DNA of 64,000 nt from Pelagibius sp. Alg239-R121 (GCF_947331435.1 NZ_CAMZOF010000001.1:992001-1056000); one strand, 5' to 3'. Numbered from the stretch's first letter, positions 37,301-50,231 are shown. The notes: generated by a model from the letters alone, not told the origin. Numbers and translations are program-made.

Positions 37301-38221
37301 CCGCTGGCAGGTGGCGATGACATCGTCAAGTGATAGCTCCTCAAGGGACGCGCGTCGCAGGATCTCGATTTTGTTGCCGCGCGGGCTGACTTTCGTTGGA
37401 TCTGATTCATGAGAAAAAAGAGAAACCATCGGACAACCAGCCGGGGCGATCAGGTGCATCGGCCCGGTGTCGTTGCCGACAGCGAGGACCGCGCCTTTCG
37501 CAAGCGTCGCGATCTGCAGCAAATTTGTCCGGCCGCAAAGATTAATAGCGTCGGAGCAAGTTGCGTTTATGAGATCGAGGGATTCCTGTTCCGCCGCCGT
37601 ACCAAGCAGGACGGGTATGTAGTTCTGGTCGACCAACCACTGGGCAAGCTCCGCGTAGCGTTCCATGGGCCAACGTTTGGCCGGGCGATGGGGAGCTCCA
37701 CCGGGAACGAGAAGTACGTAGCGGGGGGGTAAAGCGAATTCACGCAGATCAGCATCGGCAAAGGTGAGGTCGGACGCGGGGACATTCGAAATCCCGGCCA
37801 GTGCAAGCTGTTGGGCTTCGCGCGTTGAGATGTGCAAGATCTGATCGTTTGGCTGCAGGTAACGATGGGAACAGCCGGAGACTTTGCCGACCCATTGAGG
37901 TTTTGGTGTGCCGATTAAACGAAAATAGGAGGCCGAACGATCGTTGCGCTGTAAATCGTAGACTCGCTTGAAGCGACCGTCGCGTATCTTGCCGCGTAGC
38001 GCAAATAGTGCTGGCAGCTGCCAGAAGCGTGGACGGCTATCGAGCCAGACTTCGTCGAACAGGCCGCTTGCCTTTGCAAGAGACTCATAAGGTTTAGTGG
38101 TCAGGAGCGTGATCTTGGCATCTGGATGGTGTTTACGGATGGCCTGACAGGCACCGAGCGATAGAATGAAATCACCCAAGGCGCTCAGCTTGATGATCAG
38201 GATGCGTTCGGCGTGCGGCAT
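37280..38221 (-). CDS. Glycosyltransferase family 9 (heptosyltransferase-like)
   Basis: Second GT9 protein, 313 residues, with ILIIKLSALGDFILSLGACQ at the N terminus, LVPGGAPHRPAKRWPMERYA in the middle and AVGNDTGPMHLIAPAGCPMV as the D-x-G-x-x-H motif, followed by SHESDPTKVSPRG. Only moderately similar to its convergent neighbour by eye, so the two likely add different residues to the LPS core. The 3' ends overlap by 21 bp. Confidence 0.88.
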   Translation of the reverse strand: MPHAERILIIKLSALGDFILSLGACQAIRKHHPDAKITLLTTKPYESLAKASGLFDEVWLDSRPRFWQLPALFALRGKIRDGRFKRVYDLQRNDRSASYFRLIGTPKPQWVGKVSGCSHRYLQPNDQILHISTREAQQLALAGISNVPASDLTFADADLREFALPPRYVLLVPGGAPHRPAKRWPMERYAELAQWLVDQNYIPVLLGTAAEQESLDLINATCSDAINLCGRTNLLQIATLAKGAVLAVGNDTGPMHLIAPAGCPMVSLFSHESDPTKVSPRGNKIEILRRASLEELSLDDVIATCQRLLPTRS

Positions 38222-38425
38222 GGCGCCCTCTTAACACCGATGTTGCGGCAATCGCAAATCTGCTTGTATCGGTATCCGTATTTTATTTGCGACGCGTGAT
38301 GGGTGACGAGAAGGCAAGAATGTCTTAGTAACGGGAGGCTAGGATAATCTTTCAAGTGATCCTGGCGGCATGTGAATACAACGGTACTGAAAACAACGGC
38401 CGGAAAACGATTTCAGACGGCACTT

Positions 38426-39544
38426 ATGGCAGACGGACCTCTCTTTACCTACCGGGGCATGCGCCGTGATGGCGCACTCAATCATGATTCGGGGCAGGAA
38501 CTGGCCGCTGAAAAGCTTCAAAGCCTGCACAACGCTCTGAAGAATTATCAAGCTTCCACCGGCCGGGTTGGTTGGAAGGAGCGGCTAGGTCTGGGACAGC
38601 GCCGCATCGAACCGCCTCAGGGATTATACATTTTTGGCGGCGTCGGCACCGGTAAGTCCATGCTGATGGATATATTCTTCGAAACGGCGCCTTGCGCAGC
38701 GAAACGCCGGGTGCATTTTCACGCTTTCATGCAGGAGGTTCAGGACCGGCTGCACAACTGGCGAAAAGAGACCAAAGGCGAAAAGGCCGACCCTCTGCCG
38801 GATCTGGCCGTAGAAATAGCGACGCAGGCGACGCTGTTGTGTTTCGATGAGTTTCACGTGGTCAACATCGCGGACGCAATGATCCTGAGACGTCTGTTCG
38901 AAACCTTGTTCGAACGAGGCGTCGTGGTGGTCACAACATCGAACTGGCCACCGGATCGCCTTTACGAAGGTGGACTTCAACGCGAACGTTTTCTGCCTTT
39001 TGTCGATCTGATGAAACAGCGACTGGATGTGCTTGAATTGGACTCGGGCGTCGACTACCGACGTCACCGTATGCGCAATCTGCCGGTTTACCACGCGCCA
39101 TTGGGGCCTCGCGCCACGGCCGCTCTGGACGATGCTTTCAGTCAACTGACCGAGGGCGCACAAGCCGCGCCGACTTCTCTGCACTTCAAGGGGCGCAGTC
39201 TGCCAGTCTCGCTTGCAGCGCGCGGCGTGGCGCGTTTCGGCTTCGAGGAACTCTGCGCCAAACCTCTTGGCGCCGGTGATTATCTGGCGATTGCCGTTCA
39301 ATTCCACACGATCATCCTCGCCGGAGTGCCTACCCTGGGTCCTGAAAACCGCAATGAAGCCCGGCGCTTCATGACACTGGTCGATGCCCTGTATGAGCAT
39401 CGGGTGAATCTCGTGGTTTCGGCCGAAGCGCCGCCTGAGCGACTTTATCCGACTGGTGACGGCGCGTTTGAGTTCGAGCGCACGGTCAGCCGACTGCAGG
39501 AAATGCGTTCCAGTGAGTACATCGCGCTCGACCATTTGACGTGA
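38426..39544 (+). CDS. zapE: ZapE/AFG1-like P-loop ATPase
   Basis: AFG1-family ATPase of about 372 residues; in E. coli ZapE acts at the division ring under stress, and mitochondrial Afg1 aids respiratory-complex quality control. LYIFGGVGTGKSMLMDIFFE is the Walker A, TLLCFDEFHVVNIADAMIL the Walker B region, and VVTTSNWPPDRLYEGGLQRE the sensor segment. The ATG at 38426 (MADGPLFTYR) gives the standard N terminus; a GTG at 38372 would add 18 residues. It precedes mdh, a common neighbour in alphaproteobacteria. Confidence 0.92.
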   Translation: MADGPLFTYRGMRRDGALNHDSGQELAAEKLQSLHNALKNYQASTGRVGWKERLGLGQRRIEPPQGLYIFGGVGTGKSMLMDIFFETAPCAAKRRVHFHAFMQEVQDRLHNWRKETKGEKADPLPDLAVEIATQATLLCFDEFHVVNIADAMILRRLFETLFERGVVVVTTSNWPPDRLYEGGLQRERFLPFVDLMKQRLDVLELDSGVDYRRHRMRNLPVYHAPLGPRATAALDDAFSQLTEGAQAAPTSLHFKGRSLPVSLAARGVARFGFEELCAKPLGAGDYLAIAVQFHTIILAGVPTLGPENRNEARRFMTLVDALYEHRVNLVVSAEAPPERLYPTGDGAFEFERTVSRLQEMRSSEYIALDHLT

Positions 39545-41225
<1,681 letters not shown>

Positions 41226-41455
41226 TCTAATGCAAAAAATCTTCTGTAAGTCGACGAACGAAGCCGGTTGCACAGTACAGGCAGGGTGTTAAGGTACCTT
41301 ATGTCAGCGTACGCGTTTCAGTTTGATCTGCTTCAAAAGAGGAAGCAGCTGTGCCTGAAACAAACACGAAGCATCGCTTCGTCGACAAACAGCGCAGGGG
41401 ATTTTCTTACGGCTCCGCACCGCCCATTCTCTTCACAAACTTCATTTGACGGTCA

Positions 41456-42652
41456 ATGAACATTCATGAATATCAGGCCAAGAGCCTGCTCGCAAAATAC
41501 GGTGTCGCGGTTCCCCGCGGCGGCGTAGCCTATACACCCGAAGAGGCTGAGAACGCCGCGCGCGAACTCGGTGGTCCGATCTGGGTGGTAAAAACCCAGA
41601 TCCATGCAGGTGGCCGTGGGGCCGGACGCTTTAAGGACGATCCCGATGGGGACGGGGGCGTGCGGCTTTGCAAGTCGCTCGATGACGTCAAGGAAAACGC
41701 TCGCAAGATGCTTGGCCATGTTCTGGTGACAAAACAGACGGGCGAGGCAGGCAAACAAGTCAAGCGCCTCTATATCGAAGAAGGCTGCGACATCGCCCGA
41801 GAGCTTTATCTCGGCATGCTGATCGACCGGGCCACGAGCCGCGTAACGGTGATGGCCTCGACGGAAGGCGGCATGGAAATCGAAGAAGTCGCCGCGGCAA
41901 CGCCTGAAAAGATCCTGAAGATCGCCATTGATCCTGCGCAGGGCTTCATGCCGTATCACGGCCGGCAGATTGCCTTTGGCCTTGGGCTGGAAGGCAAGCA
42001 GATCAGTGCTGCAGTCAAGTTCATGATGGCCATGTACAAGTCCTTTATGGAACTCGACGCGAGTATCGTGGAGATTAACCCACTAGTCGTCACTGGTGAC
42101 GGTCAGGTGATCGCTCTCGATGCCAAGATGAACTTCGACGACAACGCGCTTTTCCGTCACAAGGACGTGGCTGACATGCGCGATGAAGACGAAGAGGATC
42201 CGATGGAGCTGGAAGCCGCGCGTCACGAGCTCAATTACGTCAAGCTCGACGGCAGCATCGGCTGTATGGTGAACGGCGCCGGTCTTGCCATGGCAACCAT
42301 GGACATCATCAAGCTCTACGGCAGTGAGCCAGCCAACTTCTTGGACGTCGGTGGCGGCGCCACCAAGGAGCGTGTGACGGCTGCCTTCAAGATCATTCTT
42401 TCAGATCCGAACGTCGAGGGCATTCTCGTCAACATCTTTGGCGGCATCATGCGCTGTGACGTCATTGCCGAGGGTGTGGTCGCGGCAGCGCGCGAAGTTG
42501 AGTTGCATGTTCCCCTTGTGGTGCGCCTGGAAGGCACCAACGTGGAGCTGGGTAAAAAAATTCTCGCTGAGTCGGGTCTGCCGATTTTGTCAGGCGATAA
42601 TTTGGCGGATGCGGCCGAGAAAGTGGTCGCCGCCGTGAAGGAGGCAAAGTAA
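41456..42652 (+). CDS. sucC: Succinyl-CoA synthetase (ADP-forming) subunit beta
   Basis: ATP-grasp subunit that with SucD interconverts succinyl-CoA and succinate with substrate-level phosphorylation. The 398-residue protein has [40 protein letters not shown] (nucleotide binding), [20 protein letters not shown], and [17 protein letters not shown] with [17 protein letters not shown] at the subunit interface. About 230 nt separate it from mdh; sucD begins immediately after its stop. Confidence 0.98.
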   Translation: MNIHEYQAKSLLAKYGVAVPRGGVAYTPEEAENAARELGGPIWVVKTQIHAGGRGAGRFKDDPDGDGGVRLCKSLDDVKENARKMLGHVLVTKQTGEAGKQVKRLYIEEGCDIARELYLGMLIDRATSRVTVMASTEGGMEIEEVAAATPEKILKIAIDPAQGFMPYHGRQIAFGLGLEGKQISAAVKFMMAMYKSFMELDASIVEINPLVVTGDGQVIALDAKMNFDDNALFRHKDVADMRDEDEEDPMELEAARHELNYVKLDGSIGCMVNGAGLAMATMDIIKLYGSEPANFLDVGGGATKERVTAAFKIILSDPNVEGILVNIFGGIMRCDVIAEGVVAAAREVELHVPLVVRLEGTNVELGKKILAESGLPILSGDNLADAAEKVVAAVKEAK

Positions 42653-43528
42653 ATGGCAGTCCTGGTCAACAAAGATACGAAAGTCATCTGCCAAGGCTTT
42701 ACCGGGGCACAGGGTACTTTCCACTCCGAACAGGCTATTGCCTATGGCACTCAGATGGTCGGCGGTGTCACACCCGGTAAGGGTGGCAGTTCCCATCTCG
42801 ATCTGCCGGTATTCGACACGGTTGCCGAAGCGGTCGAGACCGCCGGTGCCAATGCTTCCGTTATCTACGTTCCGCCGCCCTTTGCCGGCGACGCTATTCT
42901 GGAAGCGGTGGATGCGGGAATTGAGCTGATTGTCTGCATCACCGAGGGTATTCCGGTGCTCGACATGGTCAAGGTGAAGCGTGCCCTGGCCGGATCGAAG
43001 TCCCGTCTGGTCGGCCCGAACTGTCCAGGCGTTATCACCCCTGACGAATGCAAGATCGGCATTATGCCGGGCCATATCCATCAGCGCGGTAAGATCGGCG
43101 TGGTTTCGCGTTCGGGTACGCTGACCTATGAAGCCGTTGCGCAAACCACGGCGGCCAATCTCGGTCAGTCGACCTGTATTGGCATCGGAGGCGATCCCGT
43201 GAACGGGACCAACTTTATCGACTGTTTGGACATGTTCCTGAAGGATCCGGAAACCGAAGGTATCATCATGATTGGTGAAATCGGCGGTAGTGCCGAGGAG
43301 GAGGCCGCTGAGTTCTACAAGGCTTCCGGCACGCAGAAACCGATCTGCGGGTTCATTGCCGGCGTCACGGCTCCTCCGGGCCGTCGTATGGGCCATGCAG
43401 GTGCAATTATCGACGGTGGACGCGGTGGTGCGGGCGACAAGATCGAGGCGATGAAGTCCGCTGGCTTCCTGGTCGCCGATTCCCCTGCAAGCTTGGGCAG
43501 CACGATGCTGCGCGCCATGCAAGGTTAA
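42653..43528 (+). CDS. sucD: Succinyl-CoA synthetase subunit alpha
   Basis: CoA-binding alpha subunit, 291 residues, carrying the phosphohistidine in [20 protein letters not shown]. The N-terminal [20 protein letters not shown] and [20 protein letters not shown] segments bind CoA. Its ATG directly abuts the sucC stop codon (TAAATG), so the two subunits are translationally coupled in equal amounts. Confidence 0.98.
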   Translation: MAVLVNKDTKVICQGFTGAQGTFHSEQAIAYGTQMVGGVTPGKGGSSHLDLPVFDTVAEAVETAGANASVIYVPPPFAGDAILEAVDAGIELIVCITEGIPVLDMVKVKRALAGSKSRLVGPNCPGVITPDECKIGIMPGHIHQRGKIGVVSRSGTLTYEAVAQTTAANLGQSTCIGIGGDPVNGTNFIDCLDMFLKDPETEGIIMIGEIGGSAEEEAAEFYKASGTQKPICGFIAGVTAPPGRRMGHAGAIIDGGRGGAGDKIEAMKSAGFLVADSPASLGSTMLRAMQG

Positions 43529-43588
43529 CAGGAAAGAAAAGAGGAGGTGGCTTGGCCGGGGCCACCCGGACCGGGCTGAGACGGAAAG

Positions 43589-46513
43589 ATGTCAAACCCG
43601 CATCACGATATGGATCCAGTCTATTACGGTCCAAATGCCGCGGTCATCGCGGACCTTTATTCGAAGTTTCTGGCCAACCCCGGGTCTGTAGATGAAGGCT
43701 GGAAATCCTTCTTCGGCGATCTCGAAGACGATGCGCGTAACCTCCTGACGGGTATGAACGGTGGGGCGGCTCCCGCCGCCGCACCGGTCCCGGCCGGTGT
43801 CACCAACGGTGTCATGCCCGCGGGTGGGATTACGCCGGCGGACGTTCGTGCTGCGACACTCGATTCGATCCGGGCTCTGATGTTGATCCGTGCTTATCGT
43901 GTGCGAGGACATCTTGAAGCCAAGTTGGATCCGCTCGGCCTGAAACCGGTTGAGCCGCATCCCGAACTGGATCCCAAAACCTACGGCTTTACGGATAGCG
44001 ATCTCGATCGGCCGATCTTTATTGATCGTGTGCTGGGATTGGAAACGGCGACGCTTCGTCAGATTGTCGAGGCGGTGCGCAAGACCTATTGCGGAACCAT
44101 CGGCGTGGAGTTCATGCATATTCAGGATCCGGCGCAGAAGGCCTGGATTCAGGAACGTGTGGAATCGATCCACAATCAGACTGAATTTACCTACAATGGC
44201 AAGAAGGCGATTCTTGAGCGCCTGATTGCAGCGGAAGGCTTCGAGCAGTTTCTCGATAAGAAGTACACCGGCACCAAGCGGTTTGGCCTGGATGGCGGCG
44301 AGTCTATGATTCCAGCGTTGGAGCAGATCCTTAAACGCGGCAGTCAGCTCGGGCTGGAAGAGGTTGTTGTCGGTATGCCGCACCGTGGCCGCCTCAATGT
44401 TCTTGCGAACTTCATGGGCAAGCCTTTCACAGCGATCTTCTCTGAGTTTCAGGGCGGTGCAGCTCATCCGGAAGACATCGGTGGGTCCGGCGATGTGAAG
44501 TACCATCTGGGAACCTCTTCGGACCGCGAGTTCGATGGCACAACGATTCATCTCTCGTTGACCGCCAATCCCTCGCATCTCGAGGCAGTGAATCCTGTGG
44601 TGGTCGGCAAGGTACGCGCGAAACAGAATCAGCGTGAAGTGCGTGACAACAAAAAGGTCATGGCGTTGCTGATGCACGGCGACGCGGCCTTCGCCGGACA
44701 AGGCCTGGTTCCCGAGACACTCGATCTTTCAGAGCTCAAGGGTTACCGGATCGGTGGAACCATTCACTTCGTGGTCAATAACCAGATCGGCTTTACCACC
44801 AACCCAGTGAACTCCCGTTCCGGCCCCTATTGTTCCGATGTCGCCAAAATCATCCAGGCGCCAATCCTGCACGTCAATGGTGACGATCCGGAAGCGGTCG
44901 TGCACGTCGCCCGTATCGCGACGGAGTTCCGACAGACTTTCGAAAAAGATGTTGTCATCGACATGTTCTGTTATCGCCGCTTTGGCCATAACGAAGGCGA
45001 TGAGCCCGCGTTCACGCAGCCGCTCATGTACCGGAAGATCAAGAAGCACCCGACCACGCGGCAAATTTATGCGGACTATCTTATTTCTCAGGGTACTTTC
45101 ACCCGGCAGGAAACCGATTCCATGGTTCAGGAATGGGTGCAGCGATTGGAGCAAGATTTCGAGTCGTCAAAATCCTTCAAGCCCAACAAGGCGGATTGGT
45201 TGGAAGGGGCATGGAGCGGTCTCGATATCGCCCGCGGATATGACGCGCGGCGTGGCAAGACGGCGGTTCCGATCAAGACATTGAAAGAAATCGGATCCGC
45301 GTTGACGCGTGTTCCCGACGATTTCAACCTCAATCGCAAGATCGCGCGCCAGCTCAAGACCAAAGAAGACATGTTCAAATCCGGCGAAGGGATCGACTGG
45401 GCGACAGCGGAAGCACTTGCCTTCGGCTCGCTTTTGATCGAGGGATCGCCGATCCGCCTCTCGGGACAGGATTGTAATCGCGGCACCTTCTCGCACCGCC
45501 ATGCCGCATTGATCGATCAGGAAGACGAAACCCGCTACAAGCCGCTCAAGTACATTCGGGAAAATCAGGCCCAGATCGAGATTTTCGACAGTCCGCTAAG
45601 CGAATTGGCGGTACTTGGCTTTGAGTACGGCTATTCCTTGGCAGAACCGCGGGCGTTGGTTCTTTGGGAGGCGCAGTTCGGTGACTTCGTCAATGGAGCG
45701 CAGATCATCATCGATCAGTTCATTGCCTCCGGTGAGTCCAAATGGCTGCGCATGTCCGGTCTTGTGATGCTTCTGCCGCACGGTTACGAAGGGCAGGGGC
45801 CGGAGCATTCCTCGGGACGCGTCGAACGCTTCCTGCAGCTTTGCGCCGAGGACAACATTCAAGTCGTCAATTGCACAACACCGGCCAACTATTTCCACGT
45901 GCTGCGGCGTCAGCTCAAGCGGGACTTCCGCAAGCCACTGATTATTATGACGCCCAAATCGCTGCTTCGGCACAAGCGTGCCGTTTCCAAACTCAGCGAT
46001 ATGGGACCGGGCAGCGGTTTCCACCGGGTCATGTATTGCGATGATGTCCCAAGTAAACCGAAAGACGCCAAGCAGGTCGTGATCTGCACCGGCAAGGTGT
46101 ACTACGACTTGGTTGAGGAGCGTGAAAAACGTGGCGTCAAGGACGTGCATTTCCTGAGGATGGAGCAGCTCTATCCTTTCCCGGCCGACGCGCTCGCCAT
46201 GGAATTGGAGCCCTACCGCAACTGCGATGTTGTCTGGTGCCAGGAAGAGCCGCGGAACATGGGCGCCTGGAATCACGTCTCGGAGTTTATTGAAGAAGTT
46301 GCTGCGGAGATGGGATTCAAGAATCCCCGGCCACGTTACGCAGGGCGGTCGTCAGCGGCCTCTCCCGCGACCGGCCAGAATAAACGCCATCTTGCGGAAC
46401 AGGCTGCTTTGATTAATGAGGCCTTGACGCTTGGTCTCAAACCGCTTGGCCGTATCGCTTCGCGCAAAGCTGCGGCGGAAGGTAAAGGCGGGAAAAAAGC
46501 CGCGAAGAAATAG
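43589..46513 (+). CDS. sucA: 2-oxoglutarate dehydrogenase E1 component
   Basis: Thiamine-diphosphate-dependent decarboxylase of the 2-oxoglutarate dehydrogenase complex. The 974-residue protein has the N-terminal E2-contact segment (GPNAAVIADLYSKFLANPGS), the HRGRLNVLANF region, MALLMHGDAAFAGQGLVPET and FVVNNQIGFTTNP (ThDP/Mg), and the C-terminal NCTTPANYFHVLRRQL and ILMTPKSLLRHKRAV-type segments. It ends in a short basic GGKKAAKK tail, a mild echo of the mdh tail. 60 nt after sucD. Confidence 0.98.
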   Translation: MSNPHHDMDPVYYGPNAAVIADLYSKFLANPGSVDEGWKSFFGDLEDDARNLLTGMNGGAAPAAAPVPAGVTNGVMPAGGITPADVRAATLDSIRALMLIRAYRVRGHLEAKLDPLGLKPVEPHPELDPKTYGFTDSDLDRPIFIDRVLGLETATLRQIVEAVRKTYCGTIGVEFMHIQDPAQKAWIQERVESIHNQTEFTYNGKKAILERLIAAEGFEQFLDKKYTGTKRFGLDGGESMIPALEQILKRGSQLGLEEVVVGMPHRGRLNVLANFMGKPFTAIFSEFQGGAAHPEDIGGSGDVKYHLGTSSDREFDGTTIHLSLTANPSHLEAVNPVVVGKVRAKQNQREVRDNKKVMALLMHGDAAFAGQGLVPETLDLSELKGYRIGGTIHFVVNNQIGFTTNPVNSRSGPYCSDVAKIIQAPILHVNGDDPEAVVHVARIATEFRQTFEKDVVIDMFCYRRFGHNEGDEPAFTQPLMYRKIKKHPTTRQIYADYLISQGTFTRQETDSMVQEWVQRLEQDFESSKSFKPNKADWLEGAWSGLDIARGYDARRGKTAVPIKTLKEIGSALTRVPDDFNLNRKIARQLKTKEDMFKSGEGIDWATAEALAFGSLLIEGSPIRLSGQDCNRGTFSHRHAALIDQEDETRYKPLKYIRENQAQIEIFDSPLSELAVLGFEYGYSLAEPRALVLWEAQFGDFVNGAQIIIDQFIASGESKWLRMSGLVMLLPHGYEGQGPEHSSGRVERFLQLCAEDNIQVVNCTTPANYFHVLRRQLKRDFRKPLIIMTPKSLLRHKRAVSKLSDMGPGSGFHRVMYCDDVPSKPKDAKQVVICTGKVYYDLVEEREKRGVKDVHFLRMEQLYPFPADALAMELEPYRNCDVVWCQEEPRNMGAWNHVSEFIEEVAAEMGFKNPRPRYAGRSSAASPATGQNKRHLAEQAALINEALTLGLKPLGRIASRKAAAEGKGGKKAAKK

Positions 46514-46627
46514 TCGTTGGGGGACTGAAACGGCAAGGTTCTTAAATACCGTTTCTTCCACCGCTGTAAGATAGAGTGACTACGGGTAGCCGAGAGGTGC
46601 CCGCCAACATGGGGTGAGTAACAGACG

Positions 46628-48307
46628 ATGGCGACGGATATTGTTGTTCCGACTCTCGGGGAGTCGGTAAGCGAGGCGACGGTCGCGCAGTGGCTCAAAA
46701 AACCGGGTGAAGCGGTTGCGAGGGACGAAGCCGTTGTCGAACTTGAGACCGACAAGGTGACCCTTGAAGTAAATGCAGCCGAAGCCGGTGTTCTCACCGA
46801 GGTCGTCGTGGCCGAGGGAGAAAACGTTGGAGTTGGTGCGCTTCTCGGCCGGATTGGTGAAGGTAGCGGGGCTGCTGCAACTCCGGTTGCCAAAGCCGAG
46901 CCTGCTGCTCCAGCCGCGCCAACAGCAGATTCGACGCCTCAGGCGCCGGTACTGTCGCAAAGTGCAGCCGTAAACGATGGCGAGCCCGTCGAAGTTGTGG
47001 TTCCCACTCTGGGTGAATCTGTCTCCGAAGCGACGATCGCTCAGTGGATGAAAAAAATTGGCGACCCGGTGGCCGCTGACGAGGCGCTGCTCGAACTTGA
47101 AACCGATAAGGTGACGCTGGAAGTCAATTCGCCGACCAATGGCACTTTGACCTCCATTGTTGCGGAAGAAGGCGCTACGGTTGGTGTCGCTGCGGTGCTT
47201 GGCGTCGTCACTTCCGGAGCAGCGGTTCCGGCTGCCGCAGCCAGCCCCACACCCAGCCCTGCTGCTGCGCCGGCAGAGGCTCCGGCTGCTGCAACGCCTG
47301 CGGCAACCGCATCGCTGGATCCTGCTTCCGCACCCCGGAGTGGCGCCAACGGCGGTATCAGTAAGGCGGACATGGTGGCTTTCCTGTCCGCTAATACGCC
47401 ACCTGCGGCCATGACTCTGTCTCCGGCCGTGCGCAAACTGATAGACGAAAAAAACCTGAACCCGGCACTGATTAAAGGGTCCGGTAAAGACGGCCGGATC
47501 ACCAAGGATGATGTCCTTGCCTTTATCGAAAATCCGCCACCGCCACCTGCCGCACCTGCGGCGGTAACGGCAGCAGCGCCGGAACCTGCTGCGGCTCTTG
47601 CATCTGCGCCACGCGAAGAGCGTGTGAAGATGACCAAGCTGCGCAAGACAATCGCGCGGCGCCTTAAGGAAGCGCAAAACACAGCGGCCATGCTCACCAC
47701 CTTCAACGAGGTTGATATGGGCGCGGTCATGGCTCTGCGGGCGCAGTACAAGGAAGGCTTCGAGAAAAAACACGGCGTAAAGCTCGGTTTTTCCTCCTTC
47801 TTCACCAAGGCTGTCGTGGCTGCTTTGCAATCCTTGCCGGCTGTAAATGCGAAGATCGATGGCGAGGAACTTGTCTACAATCATTTCTACGATGTCGGCA
47901 TGGCGGTCTCGACCCCGAGCGGATTGATGGTTCCGGTGATGCGGGATTGCGACCAGAAGTCATTTGCGGAAATCGAAAAAAGCCTGGGCGAGTTGGCCAA
48001 GAAAGGCCGCGATGGCAAGTTGTCGATGGACGAGATGACTGGCGGCACCTTTACCATCACCAACGGTGGTGTGTTCGGCTCGATGATGTCGACTCCGATT
48101 TTGAATATGCCGCAGTCGGCGATCCTTGGCTTGCACAAGATTCAGGACCGCCCCATGGCGGTCAATGGTCAGGTAGAAATTCGGCCGATGATGTATCTCG
48201 CGCTTAGCTATGATCATCGCATCATCGATGGCCGAGAGGCTGTCACCTTCCTGGTTCGTGTGAAGGAAGCCATCGAAGACCCACAACGCCTGCTGTTGGA
48301 CATGTAA
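46628..48307 (+). CDS. sucB: Dihydrolipoamide succinyltransferase (E2) with two lipoyl domains
   Basis: E2 core of the 2-oxoglutarate dehydrogenase complex. At 559 residues it is longer than typical SucB (~400) because it has two lipoyl domains: residues ~1-77 with Lys43 in [10 protein letters not shown], and ~120-197 with Lys161 in the same [10 protein letters not shown] motif, joined by Ala/Pro linkers. The peripheral subunit-binding domain is at ~262-300 ([20 protein letters not shown]). The catalytic domain has [13 protein letters not shown] with His530 and Asp534. Most proteobacterial SucB proteins have one lipoyl domain; doubled ones are known in pyruvate-type and actinobacterial E2s. 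Located 114 nt after sucA. Confidence 0.95.
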   Translation: MATDIVVPTLGESVSEATVAQWLKKPGEAVARDEAVVELETDKVTLEVNAAEAGVLTEVVVAEGENVGVGALLGRIGEGSGAAATPVAKAEPAAPAAPTADSTPQAPVLSQSAAVNDGEPVEVVVPTLGESVSEATIAQWMKKIGDPVAADEALLELETDKVTLEVNSPTNGTLTSIVAEEGATVGVAAVLGVVTSGAAVPAAAASPTPSPAAAPAEAPAAATPAATASLDPASAPRSGANGGISKADMVAFLSANTPPAAMTLSPAVRKLIDEKNLNPALIKGSGKDGRITKDDVLAFIENPPPPPAAPAAVTAAAPEPAAALASAPREERVKMTKLRKTIARRLKEAQNTAAMLTTFNEVDMGAVMALRAQYKEGFEKKHGVKLGFSSFFTKAVVAALQSLPAVNAKIDGEELVYNHFYDVGMAVSTPSGLMVPVMRDCDQKSFAEIEKSLGELAKKGRDGKLSMDEMTGGTFTITNGGVFGSMMSTPILNMPQSAILGLHKIQDRPMAVNGQVEIRPMMYLALSYDHRIIDGREAVTFLVRVKEAIEDPQRLLLDM

Positions 48308-48363
48308 GTTCATTGGTATCGCGTTGTTGAGATGGCGGTTTATCAGGAAACAGGCTGACGGCG

Positions 48364-48735
48364 ATGGATTTGAGGAAGCTGACACGCTTTTTGGATGTCG
48401 ATGGAGAGGCGGAATACGAACTCGACTTGCGTGGTTTGGATCTGCCCCACAGTCTGGCGTCTATTGACCGGATGGTGGAGCGTCAGCGGTTCCGCGACGA
48501 AGCCAGAACCGTCCGGATCGGGTTGGAAGCTGCCAGCGCCGACAGTGGCGCAACGTTGTTCGGCCCAGTCGGGCGCTATCTTGTCGAACTGATGAAAAAG
48601 GGACTTATCGCCAAGACACGGCCTTTAGCCAACGTCGACGGCGGCGGGTTCCTGGTCGAATTGCCTGCCGGCAAAGCGCCGAAGGAAACTGAAACGTCCG
48701 ACTCGGACGCGGGAGTCCCAGGCACGGACGATTAA
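48364..48735 (+). CDS. Hypothetical protein between sucB and lpd
   Basis: A 123-residue acidic protein starting [20 protein letters not shown], with [20 protein letters not shown] recalling the LDLHG start of Smr domains. The family's GKG motif is missing, so the similarity may be superficial. The C-terminal tail is Asp/Ser-rich ([14 protein letters not shown]). It sits 56 nt after sucB and 28 nt before lpd on the same strand, so it is likely co-transcribed with the dehydrogenase genes. No function assigned. Confidence 0.68.
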   Translation: MDLRKLTRFLDVDGEAEYELDLRGLDLPHSLASIDRMVERQRFRDEARTVRIGLEAASADSGATLFGPVGRYLVELMKKGLIAKTRPLANVDGGGFLVELPAGKAPKETETSDSDAGVPGTDD

Positions 48736-48763
48736 AAGAGTTACGAAGAGGAAGTCGAGAGTC

Positions 48764-50173
48764 ATGAGTGATCAGGAATACGATCTTGTCGTTATCGGCG
48801 GTGGTCCGGGCGGCTACGTTGCGTCGATCCGTGCGGCCCAGCTCGGCATGAAGACGGCATGCGTTGAAAAACGCGGCGCGCTCGGCGGCACTTGTCTGAA
48901 CGTCGGGTGCATTCCTTCCAAGGCTTTGCTTCAGTCGTCGGAGAAGTTTGCCGAGGCGAACAAACACTTTGCCGCTCATGGCGTAAAGCTCGGGAAGGTC
49001 GAGCTGGATCTCAAGACCATGATGGCCCGCAAGGACAAGGTGGTCGTTGATCTTACAACCGGTATCGAGTTTCTGTTCAAAAAGAACAAGATCACTTACG
49101 TCAAAGGTGAGGGTTCAATTCCCAAGGCTGGTGAAGTCGCGGTCAAATTGGCGGATGGCGGCAGCGAAACGCTGAAAACCAAGAAAATCCTGATTGCGAC
49201 CGGCTCGGAGAGCACGCCTCTGCCAGGTCTTGATATCGATGAAAAACAGGTCGTGACTTCAACCGGCGCCCTGGGGCTTAGTAAGGTGCCGAAATCCATG
49301 GTCGTGGTTGGTGCAGGCGTTATCGGTCTGGAATTGGGATCTGTTTGGTCGCGCCTGGGTGCCGAAGTGACAGTGGTCGAGTTTCTCGATCGAATTTTAC
49401 CCGGGATGGACGGTGATATTGCCAAACAGACTCAGCGTGTGCTGAGCAAACAGGGCTTGAAATTCAAGCTTGGCAAAAAAGTTACTGGAGCAAAGAAAAC
49501 CAAAGCCTCGGTTGCTCTGAGTGTCGAGCCGGCAAAGGGCGGCGATGCGGAAGAAATCAAAGCCGATGTGGTGTTGGTTTCAATCGGCCGCCGGCCCTAC
49601 ACCAATGGCCTGGGACTGGAAGAGTTGGGCGTCGCCAAGGACAACCGGGGTGTGATCCAGGTGAACGCCTCTTTCGAGACCAGCGTGCCGGGTGTCTACG
49701 CCATCGGCGACTGCATTCCTGGTCCTATGCTTGCCCACAAAGCAGAAGACGAAGGGGTTGTCTGTGTTGAGATGATGGCCGGCCAAAGCGGTCACATCGA
49801 TTACAATCTGGTGCCCGGTGTGGTTTATACTTGGCCTGAGGTTGCGAGCGTCGGCAAGACCGAGGAGCAGCTCAAGGAAGACGGTGTCGCTTATCGTGTC
49901 GGCAAGTTCCCCTTTACCGCTAACAGCCGGGCGCGCGCCAATGCTGATACGGATGGTTTGGTGAAAATCCTGGCAGATAAGGCAACCGACAAGGTTCTCG
50001 GCGTACATATTCTCGGACCTCTCGCGGGTGACCTGCTCGGGGAGGCGGTGATCGCCATGGAGTTTGGAGCTTCCGCAGAGGATATCGCACGGACCTGCCA
50101 TTCCCATCCGGGTATGGGAGAGGCCGTAAAGGAAGCCGCGCTGGCGGTGGACGGCCGGCCCATCCACATTTGA
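48764..50173 (+). CDS. lpd: Dihydrolipoyl dehydrogenase (E3)
   Basis: FAD enzyme that reoxidises dihydrolipoyl groups of 2-oxoacid dehydrogenase complexes. The 469-residue protein has [20 protein letters not shown] (FAD), the redox disulfide in [16 protein letters not shown] (Cys44, Cys49), the NAD motif [40 protein letters not shown], and the C-terminal [13 protein letters not shown] with catalytic His448 and Glu453. Last gene of the TCA cluster. The ATG has GAGGAAG upstream. Confidence 0.97.
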   Translation: MSDQEYDLVVIGGGPGGYVASIRAAQLGMKTACVEKRGALGGTCLNVGCIPSKALLQSSEKFAEANKHFAAHGVKLGKVELDLKTMMARKDKVVVDLTTGIEFLFKKNKITYVKGEGSIPKAGEVAVKLADGGSETLKTKKILIATGSESTPLPGLDIDEKQVVTSTGALGLSKVPKSMVVVGAGVIGLELGSVWSRLGAEVTVVEFLDRILPGMDGDIAKQTQRVLSKQGLKFKLGKKVTGAKKTKASVALSVEPAKGGDAEEIKADVVLVSIGRRPYTNGLGLEELGVAKDNRGVIQVNASFETSVPGVYAIGDCIPGPMLAHKAEDEGVVCVEMMAGQSGHIDYNLVPGVVYTWPEVASVGKTEEQLKEDGVAYRVGKFPFTANSRARANADTDGLVKILADKATDKVLGVHILGPLAGDLLGEAVIAMEFGASAEDIARTCHSHPGMGEAVKEAALAVDGRPIHI

Positions 50174-50231
50174 GGCGCTCCGTTCGTCCCGTGGTTTTCA
50201 TGGGCACCCGAAAGAGGCCGTCTGATCCGGC

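Noticed and set aside
43592-44701. Minus-strand frame of 369 codons opposite sucA
   Set aside because: Antisense of a clear sucA coding region; composition is shadow-like.
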